From Paraspadella gotoi (lineage: Eukaryota; Chaetognatha), in contig CM119269.1 of the NCBI GenBank assembly GCA_051294375.1, positions 21,794,434-21,858,433 of the forward strand: a DNA stretch of 64,000 nt, in the 5' to 3' direction. Of this stretch, positions 23,297 to 33,712 are shown piece after piece (position 1 is the stretch's first letter; each line of letters begins with the position of its first letter). The notes under the pieces are model-generated. The model saw only the letters and a list, made by a program, of their open reading frames with translations, was not told the origin of the DNA and did no database searches. A program made the position numbers and the translations under genes.

Positions 23297-26211
23297 CTTA
23301 TCGTATTACTATAAATCATGAATTTTCTTTTTTAAATAAGAATTTTTAAAAACGGATTCGGTAGAGCTTGAAAAAATAAATAACAAATATTACTACAAGA
23401 TTTCCTAATTTTTATGTTTTATTGGTTAAAATTAGAAGAAACTATAAAAATTATGGTACGATGAGTTTTTTATTATTTGACCCACTTATCATCGAATTAT
23501 TGAAAAACGCATTATACTTTGTTTAGACAATTTTTTATGGGCTATCTGAATCCATTCTTAAAAACTAATTTTTTTATAAAAAAATGTTTCAATGTCTATG
23601 CATTGATAAATATTTAAATGCTTCAATGTTATACTTTGCTTCACTCGTTAAAAAGGTGATAAAAAATATTGATTAAGTATATGATAGACAAATAAATTTT
23701 ATATTACAGAACTCTTAATAATAAAAAGTGGTCAATTTTGGCCCGCCTTAATAGTCAGGGGCAAGATAGCATATTTATTAAATGAACGAATAATTTTATA
23801 TTAGTTGTATCAATTTCATATAAATTTCATCAAACAAGTTTTAATCTAACGTTAGTACATGATGATATCTAAAAATGTATAGTAAAACTCATTGTCAAAC
23901 CTCATTCATTGATATTTATACCATGATAGGAAAAAAAATTGTCGCGGTTTGGAAAAGTCGGTTAATTTCATTGTCAAATACATTTTTTGGTCGGTAAATA
24001 GGTTTTAATAAGTAATATGACCTCCCTAGGACTCAATAAAAAGATTATTTTTCAACAGCATAAAATTATTTAATGCATTCAAATACTTCCAAAAGAGGTT
24101 GTCTCCAACTGTTTTCACCTTTTTTTGATCAAGAGGACTACACATAATATTACTAATATTATATCTCTGACAATTTTTTTTATTACATTTAGGATAAAAA
24201 GTGGTCCTTAGCAAGCAGTGAAAAAGATTGGTCCCCTATAAAGTAAACCAGGCTTGAGTTGTTGTTGCATAATGTGATGATGCATTGTCTCTCATTTCAA
24301 CAAAATCTTCTTTTTTTTCTTTTTTTTTGTACTTGTTTGATATTTGGTTCAGATAATAGATCCAGAGGTAAATAAAATGATAACTTTGCTCATAGAAAGG
24401 TTACCGCGGAGCATTATACTTTATTATACTTTACATTTTACAATATAAAAAGAATATTCTGGAGCATTTACAGTATTAATGTATTTTTAATGCCGCTATT
24501 TTTTTGACATATGAATTAAGATTCATCCCTGAATCTATCTTAATGGAGATGATGCATAAACCATTTGACATGAGACTTGAAGAAAAGAGGCAGGGATTTT
24601 TAATAGTATTGGTTTAACTCAAAAAAGTAATAAAAAAGAACTGGAAATTAGTAATAAATGAATGTTGTAGGATATGAAAAATATCAAAAAGAAGGAAGCA
24701 TTTTTTTGGACAACTCATTTTCTTTTGCATGGAACTCTTGTATTTTTTGTCGTACATAAATGAGACACAGCTCATATGAATCACAAAAGGCCAATGTTTT
24801 TCGATATGTAAGTTTTATTTTTTGATTCTTCACATTAAAATGCCGAAAAATAGCTGGAAAGTAACTCCGCGACAATCATGGTACTTTTCTTTCTCGAGTT
24901 ATGGTTTTCCAAAAAATAAAAATGGCCGCCGCCCACAAAAAAAACGCAAAATGACGAGAAGGACACAAAATATTCATGGCTGAAGAGAAAGAGACAAAAA
25001 TATCGAAAGACGCATTAACTTCTTTATTTCTTTTTTCTTCTTTTCTCTTCTATTTCTTTTTTATAAACATTTTTTATTTATCGCTTTCTTTCTTTTTTTT
25101 CTTTGATGTAACAACGTGTGAAAGAAAGAAAAAAGGATCAAGAAGACAAGAACCACTTTTGAAAATTGGAGAAAAAAAAGTGGAAAAAGATGAGAAACGA
25201 GAAAAAGGTTTATTGTCTCCCATCAGTCTCGGCTTAGAGAAAAAAAATTAATAGTTTCTAAAAGTTTAAAAAACATTAACGTAACGTATTCACGTATAAA
25301 AAGTTTTTTTTTTCCGGAGTGATATCTGCTGTGATCTTCGAAATTTAATAAGTTTTAAACTATTCTACTACGTTAATGTTAGTAATAAAAAAATAGACGG
25401 ACTGACCGACCGGAAAAAAAATTCGTCTAGAATTTCGTCGCCGCCGAAAGAAAAAAAAATGGGTAAAAATATGGGAGAAATAAATATTCATTTGGTTTCC
25501 CTATCACTTGTCGGTCGAGACGCGAAAAAATCGGGCCGGGCGATGTCACTGCCTTTTTTTCAAATTATCCGATGACAACAACAACGACGACGACGACAAC
25601 AACAATGAAATCGGAAATCATAAAATATTTCCTCCTTTTTTTGGAGGAAGGAAAAAAGTTGTCTAGCTATCTCTGCCTAGATAGCATAGGCTATGTTTAT
25701 CTGTTATACTTATTTATATATAATATTAATATTAATATTAATATTCATAATTCAATCTACTTATTTACTTACATATTTATGTTAAATATTATTTATCTGT
25801 TAGTCTGTGTAAAACTACTCTTAATTTATTTATTTCAAATTATTTAAAAGTTTTTTAATAAATTTACACAATTGTTCATAAGTTTATCTATATTTGTCTA
25901 ATAGTCAATTTACTTATGTATCTAAATATATTTCTATCCAACAGTCAATTCATCTGTCTATTTACCTTTCCATCCATTAATCCCTCTGTTTATCTACATT
26001 ATCTTTTTATTCCTATCAATCGCGATGCCACTTACATCGACGCCGCTTTTTTCCTTAAATCGGCGCCTCTCACTTTCGACGCCGCCTTTTTGGCGCCGCT
26101 GCTCTCTGCCGCTCACTTCCGCTCACTTCGTCTCTCGTTCGTCACCGAAATTTGACGCAAATGCGAAGCGACCATCTGGTGCGACATGAAATTGTGAGAA
26201 AATACAAGAGT

Positions 26212-26322
<111 letters not shown>

Positions 26323-26799
26323 AAACTCAGAAGATATTTAGAGCACAAAATATTTTGGGAAGAAAAGTCAATAAAAAATATTTTCTCTCGTTTTTATCTC
26401 ATTTTTTTCTTCTTTTTTTTCTTTTTCTTAGATATTTCTTTTCTTTCTATTTTAGGCTTAAAAAAATTGAGTTCGGGATTCGAACGCACAGACTTTTGTA
26501 GAGGGCGAATTTATCGTCACTCGTTTATCAAAATGACATCAATCGATATTTAAATGAAGAAAAATTAAAAACTTCAACCAAATTATTTTGATTCTTTGGT
26601 TCGTCATATTTTCTGGTCGCCGTTTCTGTCCTTGTTTTATTTTCCTCTTTATTTTCTTTTCGTCGTCCTCTCATTTTCGTCTTTGTTTTATTTTCGTCTT
26701 TGTTTTATTTTCGTCCTCGTTTCGTTTTCCTTGTTTTGTTATGAAAGTCGATGGCGGGAAAAGAATTCCTCGGGGAAAATAAATCTCCGCCAGAAAATG

Positions 26800-26945
26800 A
26801 CGCAAACATCAGAAATTAAACAACGCCAACCGACGCCAACGCCAAAAAAACAACGTCACTCGAACGCCAACGCCAAGCAAACGACGCCACTCGAACGCCA
26901 ACGCCAAGCAAAACACGCCATTCGCCACGCCAAGCAAACAAGTTG
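26800..26945 (+). repeat. Short GCCAACGCCAA-type tandem repeat
   Basis: Words of the form CGAACGCCAACGCCAAGCAA recur about every 30 bases over roughly 140 bp. Its inverted copy is at about 32975-33115, where it reads TTGGCGTTGGCGTTCGAGTG. The overlapping open frames are compositional. Confidence 0.75.
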
Positions 26946-26986
26946 GCATCGTCGCCGCCAAAATTGAAGAAGATGAATGCGGAATA

Positions 26987-27029
<43 letters not shown>
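26987..27029 (+). repeat. (GAC)n microsatellite
   Basis: Pure GAC of about 43 bp; mirror (GTC)n at 32892-32946. Confidence 0.95.
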
Positions 27030-27030
<1 letters not shown>

Positions 27031-27113
27031 AGACAACATCGGCCATGAGGCGGAAGATCCAATGCATAAATCCGTCGTTGACCTGAGGCAGAAAAAAAAT
27101 GGGTGAAAATAGG

Positions 27114-27218
<105 letters not shown>

Positions 27219-27296
27219 TAGAGAGCTGGACGAAGCGAGTAATTATTATTTCATGAAAATCAATCGCAAATTTTTTTGATATTTACGTAGTAAATG

Positions 27297-27342
27297 AGTA
27301 TGTCATGTCATATGTAAATAGTATGTCATGTAATGTCATCTC
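27297..27342 (+). repeat. Short ATGTC/ATGTA tandem repeat
   Basis: Words ATGTCATGTC and ATGTCATGTAATGTCAT within 45 bp; a shortened mirror copy lies near 32598-32622. Confidence 0.6.
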
Positions 27343-27859
27343 ACTTTTATTTAAAAATGATGACGTCCTTTTCGTTTCTAGAAGATATAAGATGAAATAT
27401 AAAAATCCGGCTCGGTCCATAGAATATGGCATCGTCGTTCTCTTTTTCTTTTTTATATTATGATTGTGTGACCGGTGTCACCGTGTCACGGAGACGTGTC
27501 ACCGAGCCGTGGCGCTTAATACGGCGTCAAGTGTGACATCGACATTGAATTTAATTAGTTTAGTTATTATTTAATTATTATTTTAATTACTAAACGAATT
27601 TAAACGTCAACGACATAGAAATCTGTAGAGAAACGGAAATCTTGTAGCGGTAGTATTCATACCCCGCTTCACGAGTCCGAGAATCAGCTCACAGCTACAA
27701 GCCTCCATACAACAGCTACACCATACCAAAGCACTCGGTGGAATTCGCGCGCCCGCGGCTGGCTTCCACCACAAGAAAAGCGGGACGGGGCGTCACCCGA
27801 CCCTGAGTCACCCCTCATCCTGTAGTGGTCGGACTCAGGCGCAAGGCGATGCCGATTTC

Positions 27860-28110
27860 ACGGATTACTGTGGGGATAAGGCGGAGTCGTGGCAGTGGGC
27901 TGAAGATGAACTATCCGAAACTTCTATAACAGGTCCCTCTAACACATGGAGGGTCCTGGGCTTGGAAGCTAGCTGAGGGTTTCTCCCACGGCCCCAAGGC
28001 GGCTTACCGGCCGTCCCTCACACTTCCCGCAGGTAGGGTACGGGTTGGGATTGAACCAGGTACCTATGGTCATGAGCTGATGGCTTTACTCAATGGGCCA
28101 CCGGTCACGA
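27860..28110 (-). mobile_element. tRNA-derived SINE, present only in the left arm of repeat B
   Basis: On the minus strand the head reads TGGCCCATTGAG (A-box-like, about 28088-28099), and about 43 bases later GGTTCAATCCC (B-box, about 28046-28056), the spacing of an RNA polymerase III internal promoter. A GC-rich body follows to about 27860. The equivalent place in the right arm (about 32110-32145) has only a short unrelated stretch, so this looks like an insertion. The family is unknown to me, and exact ends and target duplication were not determined. Confidence 0.55.
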
Positions 28111-28219
28111 CTGAGGTGTCATGCTTAGAGGCGGGGGTCGAACTTTGCAATGCCCGGCTACAGGTAAAGCTGCATCTCTTCCACAATTCATCTTATAAAT
28201 ATAACATATTATTGTCACT

Positions 28220-28385
28220 TCTTTTTTCCTTCTCTCTCTATCTCTATCCCTCTTTCTCAGTCTCTCTCTCATTCTCGCACTCTCCCCCTCTCACTCTCTC
28301 CCCCTTTAAATATATCTCTGTCCGCTTCCTCTCTCTATCCCTCCCACTCCCTCTCTCTCTCTTTCACCTCTCTCCCTCCCCCTCT
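28220..28385 (+). repeat. CT-rich imperfect microsatellite
   Basis: TCTCTC and CCCTC words with interruptions; mirrored by GA-rich 31858-32030. The Ser/Leu/Pro-rich open frames in both are compositional. Confidence 0.85.
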
Positions 28386-28559
28386 AGCCCACAGCGACGC
28401 TGCCCGGTGCTGCCATCTCTTTATTCTCGCTCGCAAATCTGTCGCCGCCATTTTGTTTGTTTACTCTAAGCATAAAAGGAAGAGAAAAGGCGAAAAACAA
28501 AAAAAATGTCGGTCGAAGCTTAAAAGAGTTTTAAAAAAGGGCGGGATTTTTTTTTAAAA

Positions 28560-28990
28560 GAAGAGAGAATCAAAACAACGAAAAGAGAGTATAGTACATA
28601 AAATCTTAATGTAAATAATTACTAAATAATAGAAGAGATGCGCTAAAGTTGCGGACGTATTACAGGGGACCTGGACACTCACGATACGCACTCACTGGAA
28701 GATACGAGCGTTGTGATATCAAGCACGTGTACTGTGATTGCAAAGTGACCAGTGATGCGTAATATGGAGCGTGCTGTCTGCCTACTGACTGGCTACAATA
28801 TGCAAATGAGATTGAGAAGCCAAAAATAAGTGATCACCGCCACCCGATCGTCTTATGATACACGTCGTTTGTGACGATGCGCTGCGAACGGTGAAGTTTT
28901 ATGTGAGTTGCTGTGAGAGTGAACGAAACAGTGATGTGAATGATGGCTCGTCAAAAGAGGATACTCGAGTATGAAAGATAAAGTCTCAGT
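28560..28990 (+). repeat. Segment shared in inverted form with 40965-41280
   Basis: AACGAAAAGAGAGTATA (28577) matches the complement near 41255; AATATGCAAATGAGATTGAG (28797) the complement near 41140; CGTTTGTGACGATGCG (28866) that near 41080; CTCGAGTATGAAAGATAAAG (28964) that near 40975. An internal piece of about 150 bp (28641-28795) is missing from the other copy. No gene is supported. Confidence 0.8.
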
Positions 28991-29011
28991 CGACAAGGAA
29001 CAATCGTTTTA

Positions 29012-29112
29012 TTGTGATTGGTTGAGGACTCCGTGATTGGTTGAGAAGGACTCCGTGATTGGTTGAGGAGGACTCCGTGATTGGTTGAGGAGCACTCCGT
29101 TCCGACCAATCA
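29012..29112 (-). promoter_or_regulatory. Cluster of CCAAT boxes in a 22-bp tandem repeat (copy 1)
   Basis: ATTGG (CCAAT on the minus strand) occurs at 29017, 29036, 29058 and 29080, and a plus-strand CCAAT at 29106. The repeat unit is GACTCCGTGATTGGTTGAG. CCAAT within TGATTGGTT is the NF-Y site form. Such clusters are typical of promoters; here one lies about 520 bp upstream of the F-box-like exon. A regulatory role is inference. Confidence 0.45.
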
Positions 29113-29633
29113 ACGGACGATCTTCCGGGTGTCACGAATGTGTTGGGGTTTCTATGCCCCAGCAGTCGGATCCTAAAAGCACAAACTTTACCCAAGAAAG
29201 AGAAAAGCTAAGGGATCGAACCCACGACCTGTCGTCATCGGTGGAGCATTAGTTTAGCGGGGATTTGTTTAAAGGACCCAAAAGGAGAGGCGGTTTTGTT
29301 CCCCTTCCGTCAGAAGGAGCAATTTCCAGAACGGCCTTGTTCTTTTTTCATCTTTCTTGCTCGATGTCTTCCAATGAACATCAACAAGAAAATATCGCCA
29401 TATCTTCACGTCCGCCCTTTCCAAACTGCGAGAGGCTCACGACGCTAAGAGCTTCTCTCACGTCAATGAGGCTTTTTTTTTCACGTCGGCAAAAAAAAAA
29501 AACCATTTCCGCCTTTTCACGCGAAACGACGTGTGATGGACGTCGCCGACTCTGTGAAAGTCTGTGAAACTCAGGGGCGAGCGTGTGTGAGATCGTAGTA
29601 GTAGTAGACACCGTGACAAAAAAAGAGGAAATC

Positions 29634-29773
29634 ATGAATTATGGAGGAAAGGAAAATACGAAGCAGATGGACTCAATGCAAATTCATTGCAGGTTGTCAT
29701 TGCTGCCTTTTGAAATCCTTAACAGAATCACCGAGGCCAATGAAAGGTGGCCTTATTTGTTGAGTGTGACTCG
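29634..29773 (+). CDS. Putative exon with an F-box-like motif (copy 1)
   Basis: An ATG at 29634 opens a frame reading MNYGGKENTKQ... through LSLLPFEILNRI and LLSVTR to a strong donor (CG|GTAAGTG) at 29774. LPFEIL..I is the start of an F-box domain, and LLSVTR fits its second helix; an F-box protein would bring substrates to an SCF ubiquitin ligase. The remaining exons are not visible. An in-frame alternative start lies at 29583 (GTG). An upstream open frame (ATG 29364, reading MSSNEHQQENIAISS) could be a uORF or earlier exon. The second tandem copy has lost the frame through indels. Recognition of the F-box is tentative because only the first half fits. Confidence 0.4.
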
Positions 29774-30145
29774 GTAAGTGACTGAATGTCGGGTTAAAAA
29801 AGCAAAGAAAACATAAAAGGAACTAAATCGTGCGAAGCAGATAGGTTGTGTTTTCTTGGTTTTTTAGACAAAGGAAAAGCAATGATTGCTTATCGATTTA
29901 GACAAAGGTAAGCAATGATTTCTTATCGGTTTACGATCTACGATCACGCCCTAAAGGCGACAAAACACAGATACCCCGATAAGCGCAGGAGCAGCGGAGA
30001 GCAGCGGAGCAGCAAAATACGCGTCAGCTAGTTGTGAGCTGATAGTCGAGCCGAACAATCGTGGAGCGCCGATTGCGGATGAGAGAGAGAGAGCGAGAGG
30101 CCAATTATTCTACCGCAACAAAGATATACTATGCGGCCGTCAAAA

Positions 30146-30151
<6 letters not shown>

Positions 30152-30241
<90 letters not shown>
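30152..30241 (+). repeat. (CT)n microsatellite in unit T copy 1
   Basis: Pure CT of about 90 bp. Same place in copy 2: 31515-31605. Confidence 0.98.
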
Positions 30242-30242
<1 letters not shown>

Positions 30243-30320
30243 GCCGAGAGGGGAGAACCGCGCTCCGAACAATTTTTCGATAATTTGCATAAAATGATAA
30301 ACAGATTGAAGTAAAAGCAA

Positions 30321-30345
30321 NNNNNNNNNNNNNNNNNNNNNNNNN
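30321..30345. other. Assembly gap, exactly 25 N, between the two tandem copies
   Basis: The gap separates two nearly identical direct copies, the expected signature when gap filling from both sides reaches the same repeat without closing. The second copy may therefore be artificial. Confidence 0.99.
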
Positions 30346-30394
30346 CGACAAGGAAACAATCGTTTTATTGGGTGGTGGGTGATTGTTGAGACTC

Positions 30395-30470
30395 CGTGAT
30401 TGGTTGAGAAGGACTCCGTGATTGGTTGAGGAGGACTCCGTGATTGGTTGAGGAGCACTCCGTTCCGACC
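30395..30470 (-). promoter_or_regulatory. Cluster of CCAAT boxes (copy 2)
   Basis: Three ATTGG and one CCAAT in the same 22-bp repeat as copy 1. The first ATTGG of copy 1 reads ATTGT here. Confidence 0.4.
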
Positions 30471-30998
30471 AATCAACGGACGGATCTTCCGGGGTGTCAC
30501 CGACATGTGTTGGGGTTTCTATGCCCAGCAGTCGGATCCTAAAGCACAAACTTTACCCAAGAAAGAGAAAAGCTAAGGGGATCGAACCCACGACCTGTCG
30601 TCCATCGGTGGAGCATTAGTTTAGCGGGGATTTGTTTAAAGGACCCAAAAGGAGAGGCGGTTTTGTTCCCCTTCCGTCAGAAGGAGCAATTTCCAGAACG
30701 GCCTTGTTCTTTTTTCATCTTTCTTGCTCGATGTCTTCCAATGAACATCAACAAGAAAATATCGCCATATCTTCACGTCCGCCCTTTCCAAACTGCGAGA
30801 GGCTCACGACGCTAAGAGCTTCTCTCACGTCAATGAGCTTTTTTTTTCACGTCGGCAAAAAAAAAAAACCATTTCCGCCTTTTCACGCGAAACGACGTGT
30901 GATGGACGGCGCGACTCTGTGAAAGTCTGTGAAACTCAGGGGCGAGCGTGTGTGAGATCGTAGTAGTAGTAGACACCGTGACAAAAAAAGAGGAAATC

Positions 30999-31139
30999 AT
31001 GAATTATGGAGGAAAGGAAAATACGAAGCAGATGGACTCAATGCAAATTCATTGCAGGTTGTCATTGCTGCCTTTGAAATCCTTAACAGAATCACCGAGG
31101 CCAATGAAAGGTGGCCTTATGTTGAGTGTGACTCCGGGT
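30999..31139 (+). pseudogene. F-box-like exon, frameshifted copy 2
   Basis: The same exon as 29634-29773 up to LSLLP, then a one-base loss in TTTTGAAATC (TTTGAAATC here) shifts the frame, and further indels near 31119-31137 disturb the splice donor (GACTCCGGGTAAG). It is a damaged copy or a read error, since the damage lies at homopolymers. Confidence 0.5.
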
Positions 31140-31509
31140 AAGTGACTGAATGTCGGGTTAAAAAAGCAAAGAAAACATAAAAGGAACTAAATCGTGCGAG
31201 CAGATAGGTTGTTTTCTTGGTTTTTTAGACAAAGGAAACAATGATTGCTTATCGATTTAGACAAAGGTAAGCAAATGATTTTCTTATCGGTTTACGATCT
31301 ACGATCACGCCCTAAAGCGGACAAAACACAGATACCCCGATAAGCGCAGGAGCAGCGGAGCAGCGGAGCAGCAAAATACGCGTCAGCTTTCCGAGCTGGA
31401 CAATCTAATTTTCGCGAACAATCGTGGAGCGCCGATTGCTGAGAGAGAGAGAGAGGAGCGAGAGGCCAATTATTCTACGCAACAAAGATATACTATGCGG
31501 CCGTCAAAA

Positions 31510-31514
<5 letters not shown>

Positions 31515-31605
<91 letters not shown>
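31515..31605 (+). repeat. (CT)n microsatellite in unit T copy 2
   Basis: Pure CT of about 90 bp. Confidence 0.98.
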
Positions 31606-31607
<2 letters not shown>

Positions 31608-32678
31608 CGAGAGGGAGAACCGCGCTCGAACAATTTTTCGATAATTTGCATAAAATGATAAACAGATTGAGTAAGCAAAAAAAAAAAAAAAAATCCCGCC
31701 TTTTTTAAAACTCTTTTAAGCTTCGGACCGACATTTTTTTGTTTTTCGCCTTTCTCTTCCTTTTATGCTTAGAGTAAACAAACAAAATGGCGGCGACAGA
31801 TTTGCGAGCGAGAATAAAGAGATGGCAGCACCGGGCACGCGTCGCTGTGGGCTAGAGGGGGAGGGAGAGAGGGAAAGAGAGAGAGAGGGAGTGGGAGGGA
31901 TAGAGAGAGAGAGAGAGGGAGGAGAGCGGACAGAGATATATTTAAAGAGGGGGAGAGAGTGAGAGGGGAGAGAGTGCGAGAATGAGAGAGAGAGACTGAG
32001 AAAGAGGGATAGAGATAGAGAGAGAAGGGAAAAAAGAAGTGACAATAATATATATTTATAATAGAGGAGTGAAAGACGATGCCGCGATCATTCACGTCCG
32101 TTGCACACAAGGTCCCGAACTTCGGATGGGCTGTAGTCCGTCACTACAGGTGGGTTAGACGCCCCGTCCCGCTTTTACTTGTGGAATCAGCAGGGAGCGA
32201 AACCCGAGTGCTTTGTTTGGGAGTAGCTCGTGCACCTCCGGGCCATAGGTGCTGCTGATTCTCGGACGAGTAGCGGGTATGAAATACTACCGCTACAAGT
32301 TTCCGTTTTCTACAGATTCTTATGTCGTTGACGTTTAAATTCGTTTAGTAATTAAAATAATAATTAAAATAATAACTAAACTAATTAAATTCAATGTCGA
32401 TGTCACACTTGACGCCGTATTAAGCGCCACGGCTCGTGACACGTCTCGTCGACCACGTGACACGGTCACCATCATAATTAAAAGAAAAAGAGAAGACGAT
32501 GCCTATTCTATGGACGACCGACTTTTTATATTTCATCTTTATTCTTCTGAAGAAACGAAAGCGACGTCATGATGTCATCATTTTTAAATAAAAGTGAGAT
32601 GACATTACATGACATACTCATTTAAAAAAAAATTTGCGATTAGATTTTCATGAAATAATAATTACTCGCTTCGTCCAG

Positions 32679-32698
32679 CTCTCTATCTCTCTCTCTAT

Positions 32699-32729
<31 letters not shown>

Positions 32730-32737
32730 CTTCTCTC

Positions 32738-32799
<62 letters not shown>

Positions 32800-32812
32800 T
32801 CTCTCTCTCCTA
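32679..32812 (+). repeat. (CT)n microsatellite with TAT interruptions
   Basis: Mirror of 27114-27218. Confidence 0.95.
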
Positions 32813-32890
32813 TTTTTCCCATTTTTTTCTGCCTCAGGTCAACGACGGATTTATGCATTGGATCTTCCGCCTCATGGCCGATTGTTGTCT

Positions 32891-32891
<1 letters not shown>

Positions 32892-32946
<55 letters not shown>
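32892..32946 (+). repeat. (GTC)n microsatellite
   Basis: Pure GTC of about 55 bp, longer than its mirror at 26987-27029. It creates the Arg-, Ser- and Val-run open frames here. Confidence 0.96.
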
Positions 32947-33610
32947 TATTCCGCATTCCATCTTCTTCAATTTTGGCGGCGACGATGCCAACTTGTTTGC
33001 TTGGCGTGGCGAATGGCGTGTTTTTGCTTGGCGTTGGCGTTCGAGTGGCGTCGTTTGCTTGGCGTTGGCGTTCGAGTGACGTTGTTTTTTTGGCGTTGGC
33101 GTCGGTTGGCGTTGTTTAATTTCTGATGTTTTGCGTCATTTTCTGGCGGAGATTTATTTTCCCCGAGGAATTCTTTTCCCGCCATCGACTTCATAACAAA
33201 ACAAGGAAAACGAAACGAGGACGAAAATAAAACAAAGACGAAAATAAAACAAAGACGAAAATGAGAGGACGACGAAAAGTAAAATAAAGAGGAAAATAAA
33301 ACAAGGACAGAAACGGCGACCAGAAAATATGACGAACCAAAGAAACAAAATAATTTGGTTGAATGTTTTAATTTCTTCATTTAAATATCGATTGATGTCA
33401 TTTGATAAACGAGTAACGATAAATTCGCCCTCTACAAAAGTCTGTGCGTTCGAATCCCGAACTCAATTTTTTAAGCCTAAAATAGAAAGAAAAGAAATAT
33501 CTAGAAAAAAAAAAAAAAAAAAGAAAAAATGAGATAAAACGAGAAGAAAATATTTTTTATTGACTTTTCTTCCCAAAATATTTTGTGCTCTAAATATCTT
33601 CTGAGTTTTC

Positions 33611-33642
33611 TTCTCTCTCTCTCTCTTCCTTCTCTCTCTCTA

Positions 33643-33711
<69 letters not shown>
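33611..33711 (+). repeat. (CT)n microsatellite
   Basis: Mirror of 26213-26319, with interruptions in its first 40 bp. Confidence 0.97.

Positions 33712-33712
<1 letters not shown>

Larger units (their letters stand above)
28991..30320 (+). repeat. Tandem 1.33-kb unit T, copy 1
   Basis: Directly repeated at 30346-31681. Contents in order: CCAAT-box cluster, a B-box-like GGGTTCGATCCC on the minus strand near 29213-29224, a purine/pyrimidine-balanced stretch with the F-box-like exon, and a (CT)n tract. The copies are almost identical apart from one- to three-base indels, for example GAGGCTTTT near 29468 against GAGCTTTT near 30836. Confidence 0.93.
30346..31681 (+). repeat. Tandem 1.33-kb unit T, copy 2
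   Basis: Direct repeat of 28991-30320. It starts with CGACAAGGAAACAATCG and ends in an A-rich stretch that runs into repeat B's right arm. It differs from copy 1 mainly by single-base indels. Confidence 0.93.

Noticed and set aside
29195-29240. Second possible tRNA-like promoter (B-box GGGTTCGATCCC on minus) in unit T
   Set aside because: No A-box at the correct distance; listed only as part of unit T.
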